Of a stretch of DNA of 31,607 bases, positions 16,480-23,119 are shown piece after piece. The stretch lies in the IMG/VR virus record IMGVR_UViG_3300008450_000258, positions 1 through 31,607 of that record. The stretch is one strand, 5' to 3'. The translations under genes were made by a program, and so were the position numbers. Numbering within the stretch: the stretch's first letter is position 1; every line of letters starts with the position of its first letter. The DNA comes from a virus. The notes beneath the pieces were generated by a model. The model saw only the letters and a list, made by a program, of their open reading frames with translations, did not search any database and had not been told where the DNA came from.

Positions 16480-16822
16480 GGTCGCCACCCTCCGACAGGT
16501 CCACCTCGTACGGCACGCCAGAGACCCGGTGCTTTGCGTCGGGCGCCTCCCTGGGGCCAGTCAATAGTTCCGTCTTGCGGTAGCACACGGCGCCGATCCA
16601 GGACCCCAGCGCGTTGCCGTAGTAGCCCTGGCACCAGCAGTCTTCGCCGCACGGCCCGCGGGGGTAGGTGGGCATGAGCAGGCGGTGCTTGACACACAGG
16701 TCCTGCAAATCAAATCCGTCGATACCAATCTCATCTGGCCATTCGGCGAGCAGCTCCTGCGCGAACAGGCGCAGCGCGGCCAGGTCGCTCTTGGCCCGGG
16801 TCAACTCATCACTCAAGCTCAT
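16472..16822 (-). CDS. Cys-motif phage protein of unknown function
   Basis: A 116-residue protein with an N-terminal helix (SLSDELTRAKSDLAALRLFAQELLAEWPDEIGIDGFDLQDLCVKHRLL). A short cysteine cluster follows: PCGEDCWCQGYY, then VCYRKTELL. The Pro-Cys-Gly-Glu-x-Cys-x-Cys arrangement with a later Cys-Tyr/Phe-Arg recurs in small proteins of many phages and may bind a metal; no activity is known to me. It overlaps its upstream neighbour by 14 bases and the downstream HTH gene by eight, so it is translated as part of the leftward operon. Confidence 0.65.
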   Translation of the reverse strand: MSLSDELTRAKSDLAALRLFAQELLAEWPDEIGIDGFDLQDLCVKHRLLMPTYPRGPCGEDCWCQGYYGNALGSWIGAVCYRKTELLTGPREAPDAKHRVSGVPYEVDLSEGGDHD

Positions 16823-16988
16823 CTTCGGTCTCTCCTATCTGCACGTCTTCGGCCGGCATCTCGATGGTCCAGAACTGGTGCTCGCAGTTAAAGCAGAAGC
16901 GGCGGCGTTTGCTCCACCGCGGCTGCTCCGGTATGACCCTGGTCTCCCTGACCTTCGTGTAGTGGTGTTCGCAACTTGGACAATTCAT
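16809..16988 (-). CDS. small zinc-ribbon protein, NrdR-like N-terminal pattern
   Basis: A 59-residue protein with two Cys pairs, CPSC near the N-terminus and CFNC about 30 residues later, flanking a basic hinge (PRWSKRRRF). The spacing and the phrase RRRFCFNCEHQFWTIE resemble the zinc ribbon at the start of the NrdR repressor, but the ATP-cone domain is absent. It may bind nucleic acid or protein; nothing more can be said. I start it at the ATG at 16988, which has GGAGGG upstream; the longer reading frame from 17027 has no such support. The next gene upstream overlaps it by about 100 bases. Confidence 0.65.
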   Translation of the reverse strand: MNCPSCEHHYTKVRETRVIPEQPRWSKRRRFCFNCEHQFWTIEMPAEDVQIGETEDELE

Positions 16989-17157
16989 TTCTTCCCTCCT
17001 GTTTCCCTCGTTCAAAAGCAATCTCATAAAACCTGCGCAGCTCCTGGTAGTTCGCCGGCTGCAGCGTGTCGACGTGAATCTTGTGCGAGTGCCACACCAC
17101 CCGCGTCTTTGAGAAGCCGGCCTGCCGGGCCAGGGCCTCGAGCTCCTGGTCAGTCAT
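16888..17157 (-). CDS. hypothetical phage protein
   Basis: An 89-residue frame starting MTDQELEALARQAGFSKTRVVWHSHKIHVDTLQPANYQELRRFYEIAFERGKQEGR. The N-terminal two thirds look like a normal small helical phage protein. The last 33 codons run over the zinc-ribbon gene in another frame and are low in complexity (GQGDQGHTGAAAVEQTPPLLL). Starts at 17184 (GTG) and 17178 are also possible; I chose the ATG at 17157 because GGGGA precedes it and it overlaps the upstream stop by eight bases, like its neighbours. The family is not recognised. Confidence 0.5.
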   Translation of the reverse strand: MTDQELEALARQAGFSKTRVVWHSHKIHVDTLQPANYQELRRFYEIAFERGKQEGRNELSKLRTPLHEGQGDQGHTGAAAVEQTPPLLL

Positions 17158-17458
17158 GTCGATCTTTCCCCGTTTCATCGACACGTTCTTGGCTCATGTC
17201 GATGGCGTGTACAGGTGCAAGGTACAAACCAACATCGCCAGCCTGCGGCTTTAGGCCAAGATTAACTTTCCACTCGGTCATGCCTTGCGATGCAACCGCT
17301 GACATGTGGGCTAATTCTTTTTCCCAGATCCACGCCACCGGCTCCGGTTCAGGCTGCGCTAGTCGGTCACGCAGAGCTATGGCTGCTCGTAGTTGAATAT
17401 CAGGGTTGTCGCTGTCTAACGCATCCAACGCCCTCTGCATCAGTTCACGGTCTCTCAT
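17150..17458 (-). CDS. phage protein of the RLAQPEPEPVAW family type
   Basis: A 102-residue protein. It opens with a helix (MRDRELMQRALDALDSDNPDIQLRAAIALRDRLAQ), followed by PEPEPVAWIWEKEL and ends in a segment with VGLYLAPVHA. This layout (helix, Pro-Glu-Pro-Val-Ala-Trp, then a late Leu-Tyr-x-Ala-Pro) is common in small accessory genes of temperate phages of Gram-negative hosts. Its function is unknown to me. The start overlaps the upstream stop by four bases (ATGA). Confidence 0.62.
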   Translation of the reverse strand: MRDRELMQRALDALDSDNPDIQLRAAIALRDRLAQPEPEPVAWIWEKELAHMSAVASQGMTEWKVNLGLKPQAGDVGLYLAPVHAIDMSQERVDETGKDRHD

Positions 17459-17649
17459 TTCTCACCCCTTGCTCTGATTGCTTTGGCACATTCATTCCCA
17501 TCAACATAGCGCACCATGTCGTCAACCAACTTCGCACACGCCTCACGCTCTGCTTGTATTGCCTGCTCTAGCTTTTGGCGTAACTCATCCCTCTGCGCTC
17601 GTATGCACTCAGGTCTGTCGCAGTAGTAACTACAAGTGTGGATGCTCAT
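17455..17649 (-). CDS. small Cys-rich helical phage protein
   Basis: A 64-residue protein. Its N-terminus MSIHTCSYYCDRPECIRAQRDEL has three cysteines (C6, C10, C15) with nearby His4, a possible metal site. A continuous helix, LRQKLEQAIQAEREACAKLVDDMV, follows. The C-terminal AIRARGEK is also common in phage accessory proteins of this kind. It overlaps both neighbours by four bases (ATGA junctions), so translation is coupled. No function is known. Confidence 0.62.
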   Translation of the reverse strand: MSIHTCSYYCDRPECIRAQRDELRQKLEQAIQAEREACAKLVDDMVRYVDGNECAKAIRARGEK

Positions 17650-17885
17650 CTCTTCCCTCCCACGTACACCGTCACCCCGTCCAGGTCCGTGACGGTCTGA
17701 ATAATTGGCAGCGCCACGTCGTACTGCTGCCCCCGCATCACCACCTTCCGCACAGTGAGCTGCTCGAGCTGGCGGTCTAGCGCCCGCTGGATCTCGAGGT
17801 AGTGCCGGTGCTGCTGGTAGAGCAGCTCCTGGCGCAGCTGCTCTACCTCCCGCTGCAGCGCCTCCTTAGTCTTCTGGCTGCTCAC
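17646..17885 (-). CDS. coiled-coil phage protein of unknown function
   Basis: About 79 residues from the GTG at 17885. A heptad-rich helix (KEALQREVEQLRQELLYQQHRHYLEIQRALDRQLEQL) is followed by a small beta-rich end (TVRKVVMRGQQYDVALPIIQTVTDLDGVTVYVGGKR). The frame stays open up to 17972, but that extension is low in complexity (RRRPSTCGSSSRPRSGT) and would overlap the upstream gene by more than 100 bases, so I use the GTG start with a 20-base overlap. The start is uncertain because no good ribosome site is visible. Confidence 0.5.
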   Translation of the reverse strand: MSSQKTKEALQREVEQLRQELLYQQHRHYLEIQRALDRQLEQLTVRKVVMRGQQYDVALPIIQTVTDLDGVTVYVGGKR

Positions 17886-18057
17886 CTGGTTGCTCAAACT
17901 GAAACCGTTCGTAGAGTTCGTTCCAGATCTCGGCCTGGATGAACTGCCGCACGTGCTCGGCCGGCGGCGCATCGTCGTGCTTGTGCGCCCGGTTCCAGCC
18001 CAGGTTGATGCCGTTCTCGATGCACTGCTCCAGCACGGGGATAAGACGCGGCTTCAC
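17866..18057 (-). CDS. conserved small phage protein
   Basis: A 63-residue protein beginning MKPRLIPVLEQCIENGINLGWNRAHKHDDAPPAEHVRQFIQAEIWNELYERFQF. The pattern M-K-P-R-x-I-P-V-L-E-x-C-I-E-x-G-x-x-L-G-W-x-R-A-H-K-H recurs in short genes of many temperate phages of proteobacteria. No function has been assigned that I know of. It overlaps the upstream stop by four bases (ATGA). Confidence 0.68.
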   Translation of the reverse strand: MKPRLIPVLEQCIENGINLGWNRAHKHDDAPPAEHVRQFIQAEIWNELYERFQFEQPGEQPED

Positions 18058-18428
18058 TCTTCTACCCTTTCATACGTGGCCTCGAAGATGTCCGGCTTGC
18101 ATGGGTAGTGTTCGCCCTTCACGCCGGTAATAATCCAGTCGCCGGGGCAGACGATGTGGCCACCTTCCAGCGTGTCGATCCAGCCGTGGTTGTGCATGAT
18201 CTCGCCGCACTTGTCGCACTGACGCTCGCCTGCGTAAGCCTTGTCCGGGTGGCGGAAGTAGCGCACGATGTCGCCTTCCCACTTCATCTGTTTGCGATGC
18301 TCCGGCGAAAACTGCACGAGGTCGCCGGCTGCAAACCCGTCGTGCGTCTTGCTGTAGTCAAGTGGGTGATCGCCGTTCTTAAACCATTGCGTGGCCTCAA
18401 TGACCACGGGCTTCTTTCTAAATTTCAT
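18054..18428 (-). CDS. conserved phage protein (MKFRKKPVVIEA family)
   Basis: A 124-residue protein starting MKFRKKPVVIEATQWFKNG and containing GWIDTLEGGHIVCPGDWIITGVKGEHYPCKPDIFEATYE. This is a widely conserved phage and prophage family, easily known by its ends, but with no established role. An inserted loop has CDKCGEIMHNHGW, a possible metal site together with the later Cys residues. The start overlaps the upstream gene's stop by four bases. Family recognition is good; function is unknown. Confidence 0.78.
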   Translation of the reverse strand: MKFRKKPVVIEATQWFKNGDHPLDYSKTHDGFAAGDLVQFSPEHRKQMKWEGDIVRYFRHPDKAYAGERQCDKCGEIMHNHGWIDTLEGGHIVCPGDWIITGVKGEHYPCKPDIFEATYERVEE

Positions 18429-19075
18429 TCCTCACCCCTCCCGTCGTACATCACCGTGCTGGTATCCCCCAAGCGCCACTTCGCGCGCTGCTCGACCCGG
18501 TACTTCTTGGTTGCAACTTTGAAATCGGGAAACTTCATCTCGCTGGGATTGAACGCCGGATCAAAAAATCGGCAGCGATTGTTCGGCTGCAGCGCGATCT
18601 GCCCGTTATCCAACGTAATGACGTTGTAGCTTTTGTGCTCGTCGACGGTCTCGCTGAAAGTGAAATCAGGAATGCGCGGGTCGGGATTGCAGGTATCCAG
18701 CGTGAACTGATACACGCCCGCGTGTTTTACTTTGTCCTTCCCAAGGAACTCGCACCGCAGACCTTTAAGTAGGGGCTTCTCAACTACCGTCACGTAGTAC
18801 GACAGTGCGTCCCAGATCTGCAGCACATCTAGGGGCAACATCTGGCAGCCAATCAAGTAGTCGACCGGGCGCCACAGAAAAGCGTCGATCGGCAGCTTGT
18901 CGTAGAGCGCGCCGTACTCCGGCAGATAAGTCTCGAAGCGGAAGGCTTCGCCGCGGTGCGCCTTGACGCTGCACCAGATGCCCTCGACTACTTCGCCTTT
19001 GCCGCGCTCGAAGTCGTACAGGTACTCGGCGCGGACGAATACCTTCATGGGTGGTAAGGGGCATACAAAATTCAC
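18425..19075 (-). CDS. hypothetical protein, first gene of the int-proximal accessory block
   Basis: A 216-residue protein with mixed strands and helices, no membrane segment and no family that I recognise. Motifs worth noting are FRFETYLPEYGALYDKLPIDAFLWRP and LDNGQIALQPNNRCRFFDPAFNP. The GTG at 19075 is chosen because GGAGG lies six bases upstream; a later ATG at 19048 lacks one. It is the first gene after the AT-rich divergent spacer and feeds a chain of ATGA-overlapping genes to its left, so its promoter probably lies in 19076-19154. Confidence 0.6.
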   Translation of the reverse strand: MNFVCPLPPMKVFVRAEYLYDFERGKGEVVEGIWCSVKAHRGEAFRFETYLPEYGALYDKLPIDAFLWRPVDYLIGCQMLPLDVLQIWDALSYYVTVVEKPLLKGLRCEFLGKDKVKHAGVYQFTLDTCNPDPRIPDFTFSETVDEHKSYNVITLDNGQIALQPNNRCRFFDPAFNPSEMKFPDFKVATKKYRVEQRAKWRLGDTSTVMYDGRGEE

Positions 19076-19154
19076 GCAGAACCTCCGTTTTCAGTAAGCA
19101 AATACTTCAAGGAAATTACCTATAACTGTAATAAATCTGTGAAAATCTTGGGCC
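19076..19154. promoter_or_regulatory. AT-rich divergent intergenic region, likely two promoters
   Basis: This spacer separates the leftward accessory genes from the rightward GNAT gene and is clearly more AT-rich than its surroundings. A rightward -10-like TATAACT starts at 19121. ATTAC (19115-19119) and GTAAT (19128-19132) form a short inverted pair around it that could be an operator. No -35 element is convincing on either strand. GGAGG for the leftward gene lies at the left edge. Confidence 0.45.
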
Positions 19155-19580
19155 ATGGTTCGGTTCAGGAAGGTTGACGCCCGCACACCCAAGATCCGAG
19201 AGCAGCTCCTGAAACTCCAACAGGCCTGCCTGCCTCATGACGACCCGGTCTTCCCAGAGACGGGGCAATGGTGGCTGGGGTACGCGAACCGACAGCCGAT
19301 CGCCTTCTGCCTGGTCAAGCCCTCCAAGTACTGGCTCGACACGGCCTACCTGGCCAGGAGCGGGGTGCTCTTTTTGTGGCGAGGCAAGGGCCTGCAGAAG
19401 CGAATGATCCGAATCCGGGAGCGGCACGCCCGGGCCAGGGGCTACACCTGGATGGTGTCGGACACGACCGAGAACCCGCCCAGCGCCAACAGCCTGGCCC
19501 GCATGGGCTACCAGATGTTTGACCCCAGCATGCCGTGGGGCACCGAGACCAGTCTCTACTGGAGAAAGCGCTTGCGTTAG
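19155..19580 (+). CDS. GNAT family N-acetyltransferase
   Basis: A 141-residue protein with the acetyl-CoA loop RGKGLQKRM (Arg76-Gly-Lys-Gly79-Leu) after a beta strand, then VSDTTENPPSANSLARMGYQMF. The last part has the Asn-Ser-x-x-x-x-x-Gly-Tyr/Phe pattern of the GNAT C-terminal half. It should move an acetyl group from acetyl-CoA to an unknown acceptor. It is the first of two rightward genes inside a leftward block, with its own AT-rich upstream region, so it may be expressed independently (a moron). Substrate cannot be inferred; protein or nucleotide modification and resistance roles all remain open. Confidence 0.82.
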   Translation: MVRFRKVDARTPKIREQLLKLQQACLPHDDPVFPETGQWWLGYANRQPIAFCLVKPSKYWLDTAYLARSGVLFLWRGKGLQKRMIRIRERHARARGYTWMVSDTTENPPSANSLARMGYQMFDPSMPWGTETSLYWRKRLR

Positions 19581-19978
19581 TGCCATTTAAGGACCCCGAG
19601 CAGCGCAGAGCCAGACAAAAGGAATATGCGAAACGCTGGTACGAAAAGAACCGCAAGCAGCACATTGCTACCGCGGTCAAAAACAACCGGGCGCGCCGCG
19701 AGCAGTGGCTCGAATTCAAGGCGCGGCTGAGCTGCACCAAGTGCGGGGCCCGGCACCCAGCGATCATTGACTTCCACCACATCGTTCGCGACGAGACCTA
19801 CCGCTCGGTCTTCAAGCTCGCCGGCGACGGGCGTATTGCCGCGGCCATGGAAGAGACCAAGAAGTGCATCCCGCTTTGCGCGAACTGCCACCGCATCCTT
19901 CACTTCGATGAGGCGACCGAGCGCAAGCGCCGGCGCCGGAAGAAGCGGAAAAAGAAGAAGTCGCACGACGGCCCTTAG
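19580..19978 (+). CDS. HNH endonuclease
   Basis: About 132 residues from the GTG at 19580, which overlaps the GNAT stop (TAGTG). A basic helical N-terminus leads to SCTKCG (Cys52, Cys55), DFHH (His66, His67), then LCANCHRILH (Cys100, Cys103, His104, His108). This is a zinc-finger HNH nuclease with the beta-beta-alpha metal site. The C-terminus is an extreme basic tail (RKRRRRKKRKKKK) that probably binds DNA. It is neither next to a terminase nor inside a visible intron, so a free-standing homing-like or nicking enzyme is possible. The start is uncertain; the frame is open upstream. Confidence 0.82.
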   Translation: MPFKDPEQRRARQKEYAKRWYEKNRKQHIATAVKNNRARREQWLEFKARLSCTKCGARHPAIIDFHHIVRDETYRSVFKLAGDGRIAAAMEETKKCIPLCANCHRILHFDEATERKRRRRKKRKKKKSHDGP

Positions 19979-20166
19979 CGCTGGCGCAGTTTCTCGATCC
20001 ACTCGACCACGTCCTGCTCGAGCCACAGCAGGCGGTTGGTGCCGGGTATGCGCAGCCTCGGGGGCAGCGTCTGCGGGCGGCGGCGGACGTCGGTCTTGAT
20101 GGTGCTCACCGACCGCCCCAGCAGCGGGGCCAGGTCCTCCGGGGTGAGGGTTTTAAGGCTGGTCAT
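19975..20166 (-). CDS. small helix-turn-helix protein, AlpA/Xis-like
   Basis: A 63-residue protein. LTPEDLAPLLGRSVSTIKTDVRRRPQTLPPRLRIPGTNRLLWLEQDVVEWIEKLRQ has the MerR-like winged-helix layout used by excisionase and AlpA-type proteins: a helix, recognition helix (STIKTDVRRR), wing (LRIPGTNRLLW) and a helix ending DVVEWIEKL. It could be the recombination directionality factor that partners int, or a transcription regulator. It lies far from int, which is unusual for an excisionase. It overlaps the convergent HNH gene by four bases and the upstream DUF3310 gene by 14. Confidence 0.7.
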   Translation of the reverse strand: MTSLKTLTPEDLAPLLGRSVSTIKTDVRRRPQTLPPRLRIPGTNRLLWLEQDVVEWIEKLRQR

Positions 20167-20422
20167 TCTTGGACTCCAGCTCGAGAAGCAGGTCGACGAA
20201 ATGCTTGATCTTTTCCAGGTCCCGCTTGCCGCCCTTGTCCCGCCAGCGGGTGGCGTACTTGATGATGCAGCCCTCGATAAACGGAATGTTGTTGGCGTGG
20301 ATGTATTCCACGGGCTGGATCTTTAACTTGCGGTAGTGGTCCCCGCCGACCTGCTGCTGCAGGGCGTTGTCGGGTTTCGGTGGTTCTGCCCAGATGTACG
20401 GCGCGGTTGTAACCATGGTCAT
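20153..20422 (-). CDS. DUF3310 family protein
   Basis: An 89-residue protein with the full DUF3310 pattern: QVGGDHYRKLKIQPVEYIHANNIPFIEGCIIKYATRWRDKGGKRDLEKIKHFVDLLLE. The family is very common in phage replication regions and is often labelled a nucleotide-kinase-like or SaV-like protein; the true function is unproven. It starts on the polymerase stop codon (TGATG), so translation is coupled to the polymerase. Confidence 0.9.
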   Translation of the reverse strand: MTMVTTAPYIWAEPPKPDNALQQQVGGDHYRKLKIQPVEYIHANNIPFIEGCIIKYATRWRDKGGKRDLEKIKHFVDLLLELESKNDQP

Positions 20423-22440
20423 CAGTCGATCTCCTTCATGTAGTACTGCGTTTCAAATCCATCGCCGCGCAGCGGCAGCTCCGGCGCCCAGGGGATCGGG
20501 CGGCCCATGATTTCTTCGGCCTGCTTCAGGGTCCACGGCCCGGCCTCGGGCACCTCCATGACCACCTCGTCGTGCACGGTGAAGAGCTGTTCGAACTGCG
20601 CCTCATCGAGTGCCAGCATGGCCTCGGCCAGACAGTCGCGGGCAATCGCCTGAGTGATGTTCTCCAGCAATTTGCCCCCGTAGGTGGGCAGCCGTTCCCA
20701 CTTCTTGGTCTTCTGGTCCATCCCCTCGTACGTGAGAGAGCCGGCGCTGGCCACCACCCACCGGCTGCCGTCGGCCTTCTCGCGGTACAGGTCCTCGCCC
20801 TCGATGCGCGGCTTGACGTAGGCCAGGTCGCGGCCCGAGGGCAGAGTGATGAAGAGGAAACCAGAGACCCAGGCGAAGCACAGCTTGGCGCGGCCGCCTG
20901 CGATCGGCAGCTCGACCTTGCCGCGCGTGCGCAGTGCCCGCTTGGCTGCATCCTCGAGCGCGTACCAGAGATCGACCACCTCGGAATTGGCCTCGCGCCA
21001 GGCCTGCTTGATCGGCTCGAGCTCTTCCTCCGGCACGCCCATCTCCAGGGCGCCCATGGTCTTCAGTGCACCGGCCCCACCCTGGTACCCCAGGGCGAGC
21101 TCGGCGACCTTGCCGCGCTGCCGGTAGGGGCTCTTCTTCGTCACGCTGCCAGCGGGCAGCTTGAACATCTGCTCGGCCGAGGCCTCGTAAATCTTGCCGT
21201 GCGTGCGGAAGACTTCAAGGCGCCACTCGCACCATGCCAGCCACGCCACCACGCGGGCCTCAATGGCGCTGAAGTCGACCGCAATGAGCTTGTGCCCCGG
21301 CCGAGAGATGAACGCAGTTCTGATGAGCTGTGAGAGGGTGTCGGCCACGCTGCCAAAGAGCAGCTCAACCGACGACAGGTCACGTTTCTTTATCAATTCC
21401 CGGGCGAGGTTCAGATCCTTTAACTTGTTCTGCGGTAGGTTCTGAACCTGGACCAGGCGCCCGGCCCAGCGGCCGGTGCGGTTGGCGCCGTAGAACTGGG
21501 TGAGCCCGCGCACGCAGTCGTCGCCGCCCATGACCCGGGACATGGCGTGGTACTTCGACACGCTGGTCTTGGCCAGCTCCTGGCGCAGCTCGAGCACCCG
21601 GCGAACGACGTTGCTGTCGGTTGCTTGCAGCAGCAGGGGCACAGTCTTTTTGGTGAGGTCGGCGATCTCCTCGTCTTCTTCCTCCTGCAGCCAGGCCAAA
21701 AGCTGCGCCCGGCTGTTGGGATTGGACAGGCCTGTGAGGTCCATGGCCTCCTGGGTGAGGCGGTCCCGCACAACGGTGTCGCACTCGATTGCGGACTCCA
21801 CGAGAACGCGATCGACTAAGACCCCCTTGTTCATCATTCGCTGGTCCAGATACCAGAGTCGCCATTCCTTGGCGGGCACCGGGAACTTGTCAATCTTGCG
21901 GGCAATCTCCCGCTCAGCCACGACGTCGCCTGCGCAGTAGTCCTTAAACATCTCCCACTTCTGCGGGTCGTGATGCGGCTTGTTGCGCGTGCGGCCGCCG
22001 TTGCTCTTCGTCGGTTTGCAGGGCAGGCAGAAGTAGCGGATCAGCGCCCAGCCGGTGTTCTTCTTCTGCTGGTCTGCCGACAACCCAACAACCCGGCCAA
22101 CGTCAGCCAGGTTGCCGGGCAGTCCCAGGTACAGGGCGTGCACGCTGGTGCACTCCCACTGCTCGAGGGCCATGGGCCGGCGGAAGTGCCGGCTCAGGCA
22201 GGTGGTCTCGAAGGCCGCGTTGTAGGCAGTCTTCTTGACGGCCGGGTCCCACATCGCCCGCTGCACCCGATCGGGCAGAGCTTCGCGCTGCGCCAGGTCG
22301 ACAACCTGGACCGGCTCCTCGTCAAACGCATAGCCAAACAAGAGGACCTCGAAGTCGGACGACTCCACGTAGCGGTGCATGCCCGCCTTCTTGAGGTCCA
22401 CACTGCTGTAGGTCTCGATGTCGATTCGAAGGACCGTCAC
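20422..22440 (-). CDS. DNA polymerase, family A
   Basis: A 672-residue replicative polymerase of the phage family A type. The N-terminal 3'-5' exonuclease domain has Asp7-Ile-Glu9, the NAAFE region (74-78) and Tyr168-x3-Asp172. The polymerase domain shows TGRWAGRLVQVQNLP (322-336), motif A VDFSAIEARV (Asp389), motif B RQRGKVAELALGYQG (Arg440/Arg442, Lys444, Tyr452) and motif C VHDEVV (His623-Asp624). All key residues are present, so it should be active with proofreading. No 5' nuclease domain is present, as expected for phage enzymes. It overlaps both neighbours by a few bases. The VapE-type primase-helicase that probably works with it is encoded on the other early arm. Confidence 0.96.
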   Translation of the reverse strand: MTVLRIDIETYSSVDLKKAGMHRYVESSDFEVLLFGYAFDEEPVQVVDLAQREALPDRVQRAMWDPAVKKTAYNAAFETTCLSRHFRRPMALEQWECTSVHALYLGLPGNLADVGRVVGLSADQQKKNTGWALIRYFCLPCKPTKSNGGRTRNKPHHDPQKWEMFKDYCAGDVVAEREIARKIDKFPVPAKEWRLWYLDQRMMNKGVLVDRVLVESAIECDTVVRDRLTQEAMDLTGLSNPNSRAQLLAWLQEEEDEEIADLTKKTVPLLLQATDSNVVRRVLELRQELAKTSVSKYHAMSRVMGGDDCVRGLTQFYGANRTGRWAGRLVQVQNLPQNKLKDLNLARELIKKRDLSSVELLFGSVADTLSQLIRTAFISRPGHKLIAVDFSAIEARVVAWLAWCEWRLEVFRTHGKIYEASAEQMFKLPAGSVTKKSPYRQRGKVAELALGYQGGAGALKTMGALEMGVPEEELEPIKQAWREANSEVVDLWYALEDAAKRALRTRGKVELPIAGGRAKLCFAWVSGFLFITLPSGRDLAYVKPRIEGEDLYREKADGSRWVVASAGSLTYEGMDQKTKKWERLPTYGGKLLENITQAIARDCLAEAMLALDEAQFEQLFTVHDEVVMEVPEAGPWTLKQAEEIMGRPIPWAPELPLRGDGFETQYYMKEID

Positions 22441-22643
22441 TCGCCGTCGCCTTTCTCCTCGACGGGCTTGGGCGCAGCAGCCAAGGCGGCTTCGGCCAAG
22501 GCATTCATCTGGGTCTTGTACTGCGCCCAGATCTCCTGCACCAGGTCGTCGACCTGCTCATGGGGCAGCTTGCGCAGCGCCCCGATGACCAGATCAACAC
22601 CGGCCGGCACCATCTTGATGTTCAGGATGGGTGGTTGCGTCAT
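22437..22643 (-). CDS. small protein coupled to DNA polymerase
   Basis: A 68-residue protein starting MTQPPILNIKMVPAGVDLVIGALRKLPHEQVDDLVQEIWAQYKTQMNAL, with an Ala/Lys-rich end. The first 50 residues look like a small alpha/beta fold. It overlaps the polymerase start by four bases and its upstream neighbour by four. Similar short proteins often sit next to replication genes in phages, but I cannot name a function. Confidence 0.6.
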   Translation of the reverse strand: MTQPPILNIKMVPAGVDLVIGALRKLPHEQVDDLVQEIWAQYKTQMNALAEAALAAAPKPVEEKGDGE

Positions 22644-23107
22644 TGCTTCTCCCCGAATTCAACGATCGCCTCGGCATGCGCGATCGCGTCAACCTTCTGT
22701 GCAAGAGAACCTGACAGACGGATTGAAAGCGTGTCGCAGATCTCGAGGATTGCCTTCGCCAAGTAGCGGTTACGGTCGCGGCCCAGCGCCGTGCCGCGGT
22801 GCTTCTTCGTCAGCCTGGCGTTATCCCAAGGCACGCCGGTGCCCTTGCGCGCGTCGACAATCGAGCTGACGACCACCGTAAACCCGAGCGTTTCGGTGGC
22901 AATGGTGGCCAGGATGGAGTGCGGCGTGGCCCGGTATTTCTCGGCGTTGTCCTCGATGAATTTCCAGAGCTTGTATCGCCGGTTCTGGTCCAGCCCCTGG
23001 CGGGACTTGCGAATGCGCTTTGCGGTTTGAAAGTCTGGGATCTGAATCGATATACCTTCCCCCGAAAACTTGCCGCCCGTTGGCTGCGTGATTGTTTGGT
23101 CGTACAT
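22640..23107 (-). CDS. unrecognised replication-region protein
   Basis: A 155-residue soluble, basic protein: RIRKSRQGLDQNRRYKLWKFIEDNAEKYRATPHSILATIATETLGFTVVVSSIVDARKGTGVPWDN, then RLTKKHRGTALGRDRNRYLAKAILEICDTL. I do not recognise the family. The region KLWKFIEDNAEKY...SILATIATETLGF looks like a helical DNA- or protein-binding unit. It lies between the DUF2815 SSB-like gene and the polymerase pair, and is coupled to the latter by ATGA, so a role in replication or its control is the natural guess. Confidence 0.6.
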   Translation of the reverse strand: MYDQTITQPTGGKFSGEGISIQIPDFQTAKRIRKSRQGLDQNRRYKLWKFIEDNAEKYRATPHSILATIATETLGFTVVVSSIVDARKGTGVPWDNARLTKKHRGTALGRDRNRYLAKAILEICDTLSIRLSGSLAQKVDAIAHAEAIVEFGEKQ

Positions 23108-23119
23108 GGCAGAACCTTT

